Shown one piece after another: positions 17,368 to 26,405 of a stretch of DNA of 64,000 nt (the first letter of the stretch is position 1; every line of letters begins with the position of its first letter). The translations under genes were made by a program, and so were the position numbers. Source of the DNA: Lentisphaerae bacterium GWF2_57_35 (lineage in GTDB: Bacteria; Verrucomicrobiota; Kiritimatiellia; CAIQIC01; GWF2-57-35); NCBI GenBank assembly GCA_001804865.1, contig MHBK01000033.1, positions 62,001 through 126,000 on the forward strand, in the 5' to 3' direction. The notes under the pieces were generated by a model that saw only the letters and a program-made list of their open reading frames with translations, made no database searches and was not told the DNA's origin.

Positions 17368-18560
17368 AGCAACCTCCGTAGCGGGTCCACCGTCCGCCGC
17401 GTTACGCTGTCCATGTCGAAAAGATCGACGGACATGGTATGGGCGGCGGCGCCCAGCCGTTCGCGCAGGGAGCGATCCGCCGCCAGCGCCAGCAACCTCG
17501 TTTTGAATTCCGAAAGATCTTGCGGATCGAATAAGTAGCCGTTGGCGTCGTCGCGCACGATTTCCGCCACGCCGCCGAGGCGGGCCGCGAGAATGGGCAG
17601 TCCGCAGGCCATGCTGTGGACCAGCGCGCCGGTGGTGTGAAAGTTGTCGGAGAATTGTCCGATGCGCATGACCAGGCCGATGTCGCCGGCGTTCAAGGCC
17701 ATGTTGACGTCCTCCAGCCGCTCAATCCAGCCGGTGAAGATGACCATGGATTCCATGCGCAGCTCCCGGACCAGGTTGCGGAGGCGGGGCATGTCCGGGC
17801 CGTCGCCGATCAGTAAATAACGCAAGTCGGGATTCTGGTCGCGCAATTCGGCCAGGGCGCGAATAATCCGGTCATTGCCCTTGTTCGGATGCAGAATGCC
17901 GTGATGCACCAGGACCGTGTGCCGGTCTTCGTATCCGAAGCGGCGGCGCGCGGCGGCCTTGTCGACGGGGCGGTAGACGGTCATATCGCAGGGATCGTAG
18001 ACCGGATGAATCTTGGACGAATCGCAACCTTTTGAGGAGAGAAACTGCTGGGTGAAGACCGCGCGCGTGAAAATCAGCGGCAGGTGCTTCCATTGGCTGT
18101 AGTCGTAGCTTTGAATCCAGCGGGCCAGCGGCCTCAGGAGCGGGCGTTGGTCTGCGTAAATATCGAGGAAGAAATCGGCCACGGTTATCGCGACATTAGG
18201 TCCGAAAAACATCCGGGCCAGGCCGGCGGTCAGGGGAATGGTTTCGTCGATGTAGACGAATTGAATGCCGAGATGCTTGCAGTAGGAACCGATCCACGGC
18301 AGGCTCAAGAGCCAGAGCCCTGTTTTGACGAGCTTGTCGCGGCCCGAGGTCCGGTCGATGGTAAACGGCAGATGGTGGATGACTGCGTTGCACAGGATGG
18401 CCTCCGGGATGGGCTTTCGGCTGCGCAGGCCGAAGTAGTGGACTTCGGCATGTTTCGCCAGGGCCTCGACGATGCGCGGCATGGCATGGAACAGCTCGGT
18501 GTGTTCCGCCGGGCCGTAGCGAAACCAGAGCGCTACTTTGGGTTTGGAGCCAACGTTCAT
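17355..18560 (-). CDS. Glycosyltransferase, GT4-like (GT-B fold)
   Basis: The 401-residue protein ends with a typical GT4 nucleotide-sugar binding domain: HHGILHPNKGNDRIIRAL, LLIGDGPDMPRLRNLVRE, FTGWIERLED and the final ALVHSMACGLPILAARLGGV loop. The usual E-x7-E is replaced by a His/Ser-containing version. It is cytoplasmic or peripheral and probably adds the sugar made by the surrounding operon. It overlaps HddA by 4 bases (ATGA) at its start and HddC by 13 bases at its end. Confidence 0.85.
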   Translation of the reverse strand: MNVGSKPKVALWFRYGPAEHTELFHAMPRIVEALAKHAEVHYFGLRSRKPIPEAILCNAVIHHLPFTIDRTSGRDKLVKTGLWLLSLPWIGSYCKHLGIQFVYIDETIPLTAGLARMFFGPNVAITVADFFLDIYADQRPLLRPLARWIQSYDYSQWKHLPLIFTRAVFTQQFLSSKGCDSSKIHPVYDPCDMTVYRPVDKAAARRRFGYEDRHTVLVHHGILHPNKGNDRIIRALAELRDQNPDLRYLLIGDGPDMPRLRNLVRELRMESMVIFTGWIERLEDVNMALNAGDIGLVMRIGQFSDNFHTTGALVHSMACGLPILAARLGGVAEIVRDDANGYLFDPQDLSEFKTRLLALAADRSLRERLGAAAHTMSVDLFDMDSVTRRTVDPLRRLLCKP

Positions 18561-19543
18561 TCCGGCGCCTGAAAGATGATCCGGCTGCCTTCCTGGCCGA
18601 ATTGAAAGCGAACTTCCATCAAGGAAGAGAGCCCACTCCGGATAGCCTCATGAGCCTCGGGCCGCGCAAACAGCAACAGGAAACCGCGGCCGCCGGCGCC
18701 CAGCAGTTTCCCGCCGATCGCGCCTGCCTTGCGGGCGGTCTCGTAGGCTTGGTCGATCTGAGAATTGCTAATGCCGCCGGACAGCGTCTTCTTGAATTCC
18801 CATGAACGGTGCAGCAATTCGCCGAACCCGAGGATGTCGGAAGAGCCGGTCACGAGCGCTTCGGCTTCGTCGACCATGCGCAGCATTTCCACGAGCGCGT
18901 CGTGATTCTTTTTCACGCGCTGCCGCTGTTCGTGGAGCACGGTTTCGGCCGATTGTTCCGTGCCCATGTAAAACATCAGGACATGCTTTTCCATTTCGCT
19001 GATGCGCTGATGACAAATCGCCATGCGGCGGACATCGACGCGTCCGTCGCGCAGGAAGTTGACGCGGATGAACCCGCCGTAGGCGGCGGCATATTGATCC
19101 TGATGCCCGCCCGTATCGCCGACGCGCTGCCGCTCGATCAGGATGGCCTCGCGCGCAAGATCCTCGGGGGTCACGCGCGTTCCGGAAAACGTATGCAGGG
19201 CATTCAACAGCCCCACGGTGAACGAGGAGGAGGTGCCCAAGCCCGTCCGGCCCGGCAAATCCGACACGTGCGAAATCTCAAGCCCCTCCGCGGGCGGAAA
19301 CTGCAGCAGGCATTCGCGAATGAGCGGATGGGCAAATTCACGTGGATCCTGGACTGTTTCTGTCCGGGCATAGCTGGCGCGGAAACGGTGCTTGAAGAAC
19401 GGGCTGAGCCGGTGAATGGAAATGTAGCAATACTTGTTGATCGTGGTCAGCAAGGTGGAGCCGCCATGCTCGCCAAAAAATTCCGTAAAATCCGTGCCGC
19501 CGCCGAAAAAACTGACGCGAAAAGGCGTCCGCGAAATAATCAT
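18557..19543 (-). CDS. hddA: GHMP kinase, D-glycero-D-manno-heptose 7-phosphate kinase-like
   Basis: The 328-residue kinase starts MIISRTPFRVSFFGGGTDF, the HddA-type N-terminus. The phosphate-binding loop is LPGRTGLGTSSSFTVGLL (about residue 95) and the C-terminal GHMP motif is GGKLLGAGGRGFLLLF. Family members phosphorylate C1 of heptose 7-phosphate on the way to GDP-heptose. The frame is open far upstream, but the ATG at 19543 overlaps the TGA of the upstream gene (ATGA), which fixes the start. gmhA and gmhB are not in the window. Confidence 0.85.
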   Translation of the reverse strand: MIISRTPFRVSFFGGGTDFTEFFGEHGGSTLLTTINKYCYISIHRLSPFFKHRFRASYARTETVQDPREFAHPLIRECLLQFPPAEGLEISHVSDLPGRTGLGTSSSFTVGLLNALHTFSGTRVTPEDLAREAILIERQRVGDTGGHQDQYAAAYGGFIRVNFLRDGRVDVRRMAICHQRISEMEKHVLMFYMGTEQSAETVLHEQRQRVKKNHDALVEMLRMVDEAEALVTGSSDILGFGELLHRSWEFKKTLSGGISNSQIDQAYETARKAGAIGGKLLGAGGRGFLLLFARPEAHEAIRSGLSSLMEVRFQFGQEGSRIIFQAPE

Positions 19544-20352
19544 TTGATGGTCTCCTTGCCGTCGAGCACATTTCGAATGAACGTTTTGACCGTATCCGCC
19601 GTGCGGGGCAGGGGGCAGATTGCCGAAAGCTTGCGGGTGCTGACCTCGTAGAGGTCGCGCTTCATCGCTTCTGCGTCGGCGGCAAACTGGTAGCCGGGTA
19701 CTTCGGCGGCCGCGTCGCGCAACGAAATGACTCCGTCGCCTGCGATGTTGAACAGTTCGCCTTCGATGCCTTTTTCGAGCACGGTGAAAATGACGCGGGC
19801 CAGGTCCAGCTTGTGCAGATATTGGTAAACCGAGTCCGGATGTACGCGCAGGGGCTTGTGCTTCAGCAGATCGTAGATCGAATTTTTCCAGAGCCCAGAC
19901 CCTACAAAGCCGCCCATGCGGAACATCAGCCATCGCTTGGCATAAAAACGGACAAGCTGTTCCGCCATGTATTTGTGCAGGCCGTAGGGGGAAATGGCCG
20001 CGGCGTCGATTACGGCGGTTTCCTCGTTCGCCGACGGATCGGTGTGATTGGGATAGACGTCGATGGTCGAAAGGTGAACATACAAGCCCGCCTTGAAATC
20101 TTGCAGCGAGCGGGCGACGGAGCGCACCGAAAGATCGAATTCCAGCGAGGGATTCTCCGCCGCCAGGAATTTCTTGGAATTCCCGTTGGCATTGATGAAC
20201 AGATCGAAGCTTTTCCCGATCATGGACGGATATTCGTCGACGTCGATGGCCGTCACGTCGTAGCCGCGCCGCCGGGCTTCCTCCACAAGACCCGAACCGA
20301 CAAAGCCCTTGCCGCCCAATACGCCGCAGGTTTTCAGTTGGGGTTTTGTCAC
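19540..20352 (-). CDS. NAD(P)-dependent sugar epimerase/reductase (extended SDR)
   Basis: The 270-residue protein has a Rossmann motif GGKGFVGSGL at residues 13-22 and the catalytic pair in YGLHK (Tyr-x3-Lys), plus LSTIDVYP before it. It belongs to the NAD-dependent epimerase/dehydratase superfamily and is likely to act on a nucleotide sugar. The start is GTG 20352, which overlaps the upstream TGA (GTGA). It is one of three SDR enzymes in this operon; the exact reaction is not evident. Confidence 0.8.
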   Translation of the reverse strand: MTKPQLKTCGVLGGKGFVGSGLVEEARRRGYDVTAIDVDEYPSMIGKSFDLFINANGNSKKFLAAENPSLEFDLSVRSVARSLQDFKAGLYVHLSTIDVYPNHTDPSANEETAVIDAAAISPYGLHKYMAEQLVRFYAKRWLMFRMGGFVGSGLWKNSIYDLLKHKPLRVHPDSVYQYLHKLDLARVIFTVLEKGIEGELFNIAGDGVISLRDAAAEVPGYQFAADAEAMKRDLYEVSTRKLSAICPLPRTADTVKTFIRNVLDGKETIK

Positions 20353-21293
20353 AGGCGGACCGTCCCTTCCTGGCGGGCCGAGCGGAACCAGTCGGCGGTC
20401 CGGGCCAGGCCTTCTTTGAGGGGCGTCGGGCAGGAGAGCCCGAGTTCATGCAGCCGGCGAACATCGAATATCTTGTCCATTTGGCCGTCCGGTTTTGTGG
20501 CATCCCAGGCGATGCGGCCCTGGAAGCCGGTGACCTCGGCAATCGATTCCGTAAGTTCGCGGATGGTAATTCGTGTGCCGCTAGAAATATTGACCGGATC
20601 GCTGCTGTCGTAGTTTTTCAGGAACCAGGGAATGGTTGCGGCGACGTCGCCGGCATACACAAAATCGCGCGTCGGGCGGCCGCTGCCGTAGGCCATGACT
20701 TCATTCTTGCCCTGTTCCCCGGCCTCGATGTATTTGCGCAGCAGGGCGGGGATGACATGCGATTCTTCGAGGTTGAAGTTGTCCCATTCGCCGTAGACGT
20801 TGCCGGGAATCAGCACCACGGAATTGAAGCCGTGTTGAACCCGATAAGCCCAGGATTGCACCAGCAGCATCTTCTTCGCCACCGAATAGCCCGCGCTTTC
20901 GATCTGCGGATAGCCGTTCCACATCTGGTCTTCGCCGATCGGCGAAATCGCCTTCGAGGGATACGAGCAGCCGCCCATCAGCGTCAGGAGTTTCTTCACG
21001 CCGTTTTGAAAGGCCGCGTGAAGCGTGTGGGTGTTCATCACGAGATTTTCGTAAAAGAAATCGGCCGGCCGTTTCTTATTGGTGATGATGCCGCCGGATT
21101 TGGCGGCCAGATGAACGACGGCATCCGGCTGGACATCCCGGATCATCCGATCCGGTTCGCCCGGCTGCAGCAAATCGTAATCCTTCCGCCCGACCGCAAC
21201 CAGTTCAGCCTCCGGCCACGCCTCTTTCAACCGGGGCGCGATATGATGCCCCATAAACCCCGTCGCACCCGTTACAAGAATTCTTTTGAACAT
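20349..21293 (-). CDS. GDP-L-fucose synthase-like epimerase/reductase
   Basis: This 314-residue SDR protein resembles GDP-L-fucose synthase (WcaG/Fcl): TGATGFMG at the N-terminus, AAKSGGI (family AxxVGGI), LMGGCSYP, catalytic YSVAKK, RDFVYAGDVA and DGQMDKIFDVRRL. In an HddA/HddC context it may act on a GDP-heptose derivative rather than fucose; that is inference. It starts inside the last codons of the upstream nucleotidyltransferase-like gene. Confidence 0.85.
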   Translation of the reverse strand: MFKRILVTGATGFMGHHIAPRLKEAWPEAELVAVGRKDYDLLQPGEPDRMIRDVQPDAVVHLAAKSGGIITNKKRPADFFYENLVMNTHTLHAAFQNGVKKLLTLMGGCSYPSKAISPIGEDQMWNGYPQIESAGYSVAKKMLLVQSWAYRVQHGFNSVVLIPGNVYGEWDNFNLEESHVIPALLRKYIEAGEQGKNEVMAYGSGRPTRDFVYAGDVAATIPWFLKNYDSSDPVNISSGTRITIRELTESIAEVTGFQGRIAWDATKPDGQMDKIFDVRRLHELGLSCPTPLKEGLARTADWFRSARQEGTVRL

Positions 21294-21808
21294 AAGGCAA
21301 ATTGCTCCTTAATCTCTTGGATTTCGGGCACTCGCGCCCTGTTAATCCACTTGTGAATATCATTCGTATTAAATTGGGCTTGTTCAACGATAAAACGCGC
21401 ATCAGACAAATCCTGAGGATCAAAACGCATCAATTTGGATAAAAACAAGTCCCCATTCCCTAGACGAGTCAAGTGCAGTTGCGTCCAAGGGCCATGGATG
21501 ACCACTCTGTTTTCTTTCCATTGCGGCGTGAGAATTATCTGGGTTTCATCGAAAAAGTGACTGATGTAAAGGCCTCTGGACGATAAGGCATTATTCGTTT
21601 CCTCGATGGCTTGCCAGAAATTGGTTTTTTCTGCCCATTCTTCTGCTTGGCCGGTTTCAAGAACCCCGTCCACATCCATGCTGAAGGAATATTCGACGGG
21701 TGGCCTTTGAAACCCCAAACAGAGTGCGGCTCTTCCGTACAGAGTCAAATCCACGCGAGACTGCAGGCGTGAATCAAGGTCGGATAGAATTAGTTCTGCA
21801 TGAGTCAT
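21272..21808 (-). CDS. DUF6036-type nucleotidyltransferase-like protein
   Basis: The 178-residue protein matches the general pattern of DUF6036/AbiEii-like nucleotidyltransferases: YGRAALCLGF (G-x-A-A-L-x-L-G), then YSFSMDVDGVLE with the metal-binding Asp-x-Asp, and a C-terminal FDPQDLSDARFIVEQ block. Proteins of this superfamily often act as toxins paired with an upstream partner. The frame continues upstream to 21937, but the ATG at 21808 overlaps the TGA of the upstream gene (ATGA) and is the likely start. It interrupts a run of sugar-nucleotide genes. Confidence 0.65.
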   Translation of the reverse strand: MTHAELILSDLDSRLQSRVDLTLYGRAALCLGFQRPPVEYSFSMDVDGVLETGQAEEWAEKTNFWQAIEETNNALSSRGLYISHFFDETQIILTPQWKENRVVIHGPWTQLHLTRLGNGDLFLSKLMRFDPQDLSDARFIVEQAQFNTNDIHKWINRARVPEIQEIKEQFALCSKEFL

Positions 21809-22353
21809 GCTATTAATCTCCACCCCACGGCATTGATTCCCCTCGCATCCGGGATGGGTAGGGCCAATCGCGTCCAATGTAAAATGGGCGAACGAGGAGT
21901 AGGCGTGTTTCCGAGTTGATCGGAAATGGCCGCCCATACCAGATGTGGCGGTTTCACATGAAGCGCTTGGCGCGCCAATTCAGCCAGTACAAGTTCCGTC
22001 CGCTCTCTATGAGCCATGAAGATCAATTTCTCCGCTGACACGAGGTTGCGCGATACCAATTGCGCAGCGGCTCGAAGCATTTGAGGACGATCCAGCCGGT
22101 CGGTCCGGCAAATGGCCACAACCAGTTCTTCATTGCTCAAATCTTTTTCCGCGGGCGCTTGGAAATTCGGGTCGCGTGGAGGGTGTCGTGTGACAAAGTC
22201 GGCGCCGCGGACATTGGCCACATCCAAGAGCCAATCCTCACAGGTGGCCGCCCCGGGAGAGGGATACATTTTCATTAACCGCACAAGTCGAAATTGCAGC
22301 GGAGTAATAGGCGTTGTAACGCCTAATCGTTTCCCTAATGTGTCCGATGACAT
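21805..22353 (-). CDS. Unrecognised protein coupled to DUF6036 nucleotidyltransferase
   Basis: I do not recognise this 182-residue protein. It is mainly helical in appearance and has a basic N-terminus (LQFRLVRLMKMYPSPG) that might be a winged helix. ATG 22353 and GTG 22359 are both possible starts. The stop is embedded in the ATGA of the downstream nucleotidyltransferase, so the two are translated together. By position it could be the antitoxin or regulator of a two-gene cassette. Confidence 0.5.
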   Translation of the reverse strand: MSSDTLGKRLGVTTPITPLQFRLVRLMKMYPSPGAATCEDWLLDVANVRGADFVTRHPPRDPNFQAPAEKDLSNEELVVAICRTDRLDRPQMLRAAAQLVSRNLVSAEKLIFMAHRERTELVLAELARQALHVKPPHLVWAAISDQLGNTPTPRSPILHWTRLALPIPDARGINAVGWRLIA

Positions 22354-22389
22354 GGTCACACGTTCTCTTTCAACCCGTTAGCGATTAAA

Positions 22390-23337
22390 TCACACATTCG
22401 AAAACTGATTCCGCCGCACCACTTGGTAGCCTTTGATCAGCTCCGTGATGCCCTTTTGCAGGGAGACCTGCGGGTGGAATCCTGTTTTTTCGATTTTTTC
22501 GTTGCTGACGATGTAATTGCGCTGGTCGGGGTCCTTGCCGACTTCCGACTCCATAATGCAGAAATCCGGGACCTGTTTTTTAATTTCCAGGCACAGTTCC
22601 ATCTTCGAGAGATTGGCGTCGCTGAGCCCGACATTATAGGGCTGGCCTTTCATGCTCTCGAAGTGGTCGATCGCGTGTAGGAACGCCCGCACGACGTCTC
22701 GTACATGAATATAATTCCGTTTGAAATGCGCTTCAAACAGGATGACGAAGCGATCCGACACGGCGCGATAGGTGAAATCGTTGACGAGCAAATCGAGGCG
22801 CATGCGAGGGCTGATGCCGAAAACGGTGGCGAGCCGGAGGGAAACCGCCTGGCCGGACGAGAGCAAGTATTGCTCCAAGTCGACTTTCAACGTTCCGTAG
22901 AGCGAGACGGGGCGGAGGGGCGTTTCCTCCGTGCAATAAATGCCGTCCTGCCCGACGCCATAGCCGCTGTTGGTGGTCGGCGAAACGAAGATTTGATCCT
23001 TGCCGGCCATGTCCAGGAGCATCTTGATGGCGTCCAGGTTGATCGACTTTGCTTCCAGCGGCTTTTGCGCGCAGAGCGGGGCGCCGACCAGGCAGGCGAG
23101 GGGAATGACGATGTCCGCATTTTTCATGTGCTTGCGCATCAGTTGTTCGTCCCGGATGTCGCCGCGCACGATCGTCAGTTGTTCGTGGTGGCAGCAATCG
23201 AGCAGCGAGGCCTGCCCATAGCTGAAATTGTCGATGGCGGTCACGGCATAATCGCGAGCCAACAAAGTGGGGACCAGCACGGACCCGATATAACCGGCCG
23301 CGCCCGTTACAAGTACATGTTTGGATGTATTTTTCAT
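22390..23337 (-). CDS. NAD-dependent nucleotide-sugar epimerase/dehydratase
   Basis: The 315-residue extended SDR protein has TGAAGYIGSVL at the N-terminus, LACLVGAPLC, SPTTNSGYG and the catalytic YGTLK pair. RNYIHVRDVVRAFLH and the PYNVGLSDANLS block match the substrate domain of UDP- or GDP-sugar epimerases. The ATG at 23337 was chosen because the sequence preceding it (to 23373) lacks conservation. It heads the minus-strand sugar operon. Confidence 0.8.
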   Translation of the reverse strand: MKNTSKHVLVTGAAGYIGSVLVPTLLARDYAVTAIDNFSYGQASLLDCCHHEQLTIVRGDIRDEQLMRKHMKNADIVIPLACLVGAPLCAQKPLEAKSINLDAIKMLLDMAGKDQIFVSPTTNSGYGVGQDGIYCTEETPLRPVSLYGTLKVDLEQYLLSSGQAVSLRLATVFGISPRMRLDLLVNDFTYRAVSDRFVILFEAHFKRNYIHVRDVVRAFLHAIDHFESMKGQPYNVGLSDANLSKMELCLEIKKQVPDFCIMESEVGKDPDQRNYIVSNEKIEKTGFHPQVSLQKGITELIKGYQVVRRNQFSNV

Positions 23338-23489
23338 GCGTGCTAAACTACCTGCCCTTCCGAATGGTGTCAATCAGCTAGCCAGCACAGCAGCATTGAT
23401 TATCTGCCTGATTTCATTATCCTTACGGCGAACTATTTAAAGGCAGGGCGAGCGTGTCCCGTTCTGTCGATTCAGCGCTGGGAGGAAAT

Positions 23490-25412
23490 ATGCCGATACC
23501 GAACCGTTCGATCCTGCAGGCCCGAGGTTTGTATGCCCGCTTAATAGCGGCGAGTTTACTGCTGGCGGGGTCCTTGGGGCTGATGTACAAAACCGGCGCC
23601 GCCTACGCCTTTCCTTCGCCTCTTTATGTGGCCGTGAACGGAGCCCTGCTGCTGCTGGCCCTTCCGAATCTGATCCGCTGTTTTACGTCCATGCTGCGTG
23701 AAGCCCGTGTTTCGGCCGATTTGTTGGTGCTGGTAATGGCCGCTTTGGCGGTTGGGACCGGGCGCTGGCTGGAGGCGGGGGCCATGGTTTTTATTTCCCT
23801 GCTGGCCGAAACTTTGCAGGCGGCCGCCACCCATCGCGCGTTAAAGGAGCTGTCGTTTGCCGGCGCGCTGGAAAGTCGGCGGGTCCTGATTAAAGAGGGC
23901 CAGGATGTTCGTGAAGCGGCTTTCCAGGACGTGGTTAAAGACCAGGTGGTCGTGGTGCGGCAGGGGCAGATGATTCCGGTCGACGGGGTGGTCGTGGCCG
24001 GCAAGGCGGAAGTGATGGAGGCCTCGCTAACCGGCGAATCCACATACCAGGTGCGGGTGCCCGGTCACCGGGTGCTGGCGGGCGGAATTGCGGAATCCGG
24101 CTCGCTGGAAATCCGGGCGGAGAAAGTGGGCGCGGAAACGATGATGGCCCATGTAGATGGGTTGGTGAATCAAGCCATTCGCCGTCAGACCCGGCGCGAA
24201 AGCTTCATGGACCGGTTTAGCCGCTTCTATGTCTCCGGGGTGCTGATTCTGGGCGTGATTGTGTTTATGGTCTACGGGCAGTTCATGTTTGCCAATGAGG
24301 CGATCTCGTCGCTGGAAGCCTTGCGTCGCGCCTTGACGATCATGCTGGCCGTTAGTCCGATGGGTTTAGTGGCGGCCGGCCCGCTGGCGGTTTATGCCGG
24401 GCTGCTGCGAGCCATGCGCCGGGGCATATTATTCAAGGGCGGCGATGTCCTTGAAAATCTGGCGCGGGTGAAGATCCTGCTGTTGGACAAAACCGGCACG
24501 CTGACCTATGCGCGCCCGAAAGTGGCCTCTGTGAAATCTTTTGGCGGCTCGGAAGAGGCTTTGATCGATGCCGCGCTGCTGGTCGAGCAGCATTCGGGGC
24601 ATCCCATCGCGCGCGCGATCTGCGAATACGGCGCCCAACGCCAACGCCGCGGCGAAGCGGCGGATCGCTTTCACGAATTCGAAGGCGGCGGCGCTTGCGC
24701 CGTGAAAGGAGACGAGTTGATCAAGGTCGGCGCCTTGTGGCTCATGGAAGATGGCCGCGAGATTGGCGCGGACGTGACGGCCTGGCTGAACGAAGCGCGC
24801 GCGCACGGATACACGGCGGTGCTGGTGGCGGACAAGGTTCGCATCCTGGGCGGGTTTGCCCTGGAGGATGCCATTCGCGAAGACGCCCGCACGGTGTTGC
24901 AGAAATTGCGCCAAGCCGGCATTCGCCGATTGATCATGATTACCGGCGACAGCCGCGAGACCGCCGAGCGCGTCCAGAAAAGCGTCGGAGTGGACGAAGT
25001 AGTGGCCGAGTGCATGCCGGATCGGAAGATGCTGCGCCTGGCCGAGGAGAAGCGGCGTGGGCAATGGGTGGGCATGGTCGGCGACGGCATCAACGACGCC
25101 CCGGCCCTGGCCGCGGCCGATGTGGGCATCGCGATGAGCGCGATGGGCAGCGACATGGCCATCGAGGCGGCGGATGTTGCGCTCATGAACAACGACTTGC
25201 AGGGGTTGTACGAAGCGGTTGTCGGAAGCCGTCAGACGGTGCAGACCATCAAAATCAATCTCGCACTCGCTCTGGCCGTGAATTTGCTGTTGCTGGGCTT
25301 GGCCCTTTTCGACAAAGTCACCTTGTTGAGCGGCGCCGTACTGCAAATTGCCGTGCTGCTGCTGGTCGGCGCGAATTCCGCCGTGCTCTTTTTCCGCAGA
25401 GCCCGGCTGTAG
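23490..25412 (+). CDS. Heavy-metal P1B-type ATPase with SPM in place of CPC
   Basis: The 640-residue inner-membrane pump has all catalytic motifs: SLTGEST in the actuator domain, phosphorylation site DKTGTLT (Asp333), QHSGHPIARAI (the P1B His-Pro motif), ITGDSRETA and GDGINDAPAL. It lacks an N-terminal HMA metal-binding domain. In the helix before the phosphorylation domain, where P1B pumps carry CPC, SPC or CPH, it reads LAVSPMGLVAAGP (Ser-Pro-Met, about residue 289), with no Cys or His ligand. The substrate is therefore uncertain. GGAGG four bases before ATG 23490 sets the start. DUF6429 follows 13 bases downstream. Confidence 0.85.
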   Translation: MPIPNRSILQARGLYARLIAASLLLAGSLGLMYKTGAAYAFPSPLYVAVNGALLLLALPNLIRCFTSMLREARVSADLLVLVMAALAVGTGRWLEAGAMVFISLLAETLQAAATHRALKELSFAGALESRRVLIKEGQDVREAAFQDVVKDQVVVVRQGQMIPVDGVVVAGKAEVMEASLTGESTYQVRVPGHRVLAGGIAESGSLEIRAEKVGAETMMAHVDGLVNQAIRRQTRRESFMDRFSRFYVSGVLILGVIVFMVYGQFMFANEAISSLEALRRALTIMLAVSPMGLVAAGPLAVYAGLLRAMRRGILFKGGDVLENLARVKILLLDKTGTLTYARPKVASVKSFGGSEEALIDAALLVEQHSGHPIARAICEYGAQRQRRGEAADRFHEFEGGGACAVKGDELIKVGALWLMEDGREIGADVTAWLNEARAHGYTAVLVADKVRILGGFALEDAIREDARTVLQKLRQAGIRRLIMITGDSRETAERVQKSVGVDEVVAECMPDRKMLRLAEEKRRGQWVGMVGDGINDAPALAAADVGIAMSAMGSDMAIEAADVALMNNDLQGLYEAVVGSRQTVQTIKINLALALAVNLLLLGLALFDKVTLLSGAVLQIAVLLLVGANSAVLFFRRARL

Positions 25413-25425
25413 AATGGAGTTTTTT

Positions 25426-25668
25426 ATGAATATCGACGAAGATAAAATCGACGAAATGACCCTGGCGCTGATGTTTCTGGTGATGTGGGACGAAGCCGGG
25501 GAATTTTCCCGGGCTTGGAAAGGGTTCGAATGGGAAACCCTGGACCGACTGCATAAGAAGGGCCTCATCGGCGACCCCAAGGACAAATCCAAGTCCGTGC
25601 TGATGACGCCGGAAGGCCGGAAGAAGGCTGAAGAGCTGTTTAAAAAGCATTTTGCGGCATCTTCTTAG
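25426..25668 (+). CDS. DUF6429 family protein
   Basis: This 80-residue protein starts MNIDEDKIDEMTLALMFLV and contains AWKGFEWETLDRLHKKGLI and KSVLMTPEGRKKAEELF, the pattern I recall for DUF6429. It looks like a small winged-helix protein (the ETLDRLHKKGLI helix followed by a beta-wing). GGAG lies six bases before the ATG. It is probably co-transcribed with the metal ATPase and might regulate it; function is unknown. Confidence 0.75.
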   Translation: MNIDEDKIDEMTLALMFLVMWDEAGEFSRAWKGFEWETLDRLHKKGLIGDPKDKSKSVLMTPEGRKKAEELFKKHFAASS

Positions 25669-25691
25669 CCTGGGATAAGCCTGCGGCGTCC

Positions 25692-26405
25692 TCACTCCTG
25701 AATATCGCTTGATGGCACATCGATGAGGATCAACTCCGAATCTTTCCTGGCCGAAAGAATCAACGGCTCTTCCACCTGGAGACGAGCCTGATCGTTCTCA
25801 TGCAGCAGGCGGGAATTGACGGTAACGTGTCCTTCCGTCAGATAGAGAAAAACTTTTCGGCCGTGCTCAGCGGTATGCGTCACGCTGACGCCTTCGTCGA
25901 GGGTGGCGCGATAGATGGCGGCATCCGTATGCAAAACGGCCGCATCTGGAAAACCTTGGCCTGAAGCCACAGGCAATAACCGGTTCTTCCATTGAGCTGG
26001 ATCGAATGTTTTCTGCTGGTAGGAAGGAGCCAATCCCGTTTCGTCGGGAATAATCCAGATTTGATAGAAATGCACCGGCGCACCGGCCTGATTGTATTCC
26101 GAATGCGTAATCCCTGTTCCGGCCGACATGCATTGGACATCGCCTGACCGAATGATCGTTTCGTTGCCCATGCTGTCTTTATGAACGATGGCTCCCTCCA
26201 GCACGATGGTGACGATTTCCATTTCATCATGTTTATGAGAGTTAAAACCCGTGCCGGGTTCCACCACATCGTCGTTGAACACTCTTAACGCGCCCAAGTT
26301 CGTATTGTGAGCGTCAAAATAGTCGGAAAACGAAAACAGCCAATAAGTTTTTAGCCAGCCGTAATCGGAAAAATGGCGGCGTTTGGCTGGAATGATCTCG
26401 ATCAT
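25692..26405 (-). CDS. Pirin family protein
   Basis: The 237-residue bicupin protein has the pirin/YhhW pattern: an N-terminal FNDDVVEPGTGFNSHKHDEM with metal-binding His-x-His, EIVTIVLEGAIVHKDSMGN, and the ITHSEYN His. Characterised relatives can act as quercetin dioxygenases or redox-linked regulators; the physiological role is usually unknown. The start ATG at 26405 is preceded by GGAGAAAAGCC. Confidence 0.9.
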   Translation of the reverse strand: MIEIIPAKRRHFSDYGWLKTYWLFSFSDYFDAHNTNLGALRVFNDDVVEPGTGFNSHKHDEMEIVTIVLEGAIVHKDSMGNETIIRSGDVQCMSAGTGITHSEYNQAGAPVHFYQIWIIPDETGLAPSYQQKTFDPAQWKNRLLPVASGQGFPDAAVLHTDAAIYRATLDEGVSVTHTAEHGRKVFLYLTEGHVTVNSRLLHENDQARLQVEEPLILSARKDSELILIDVPSSDIQE

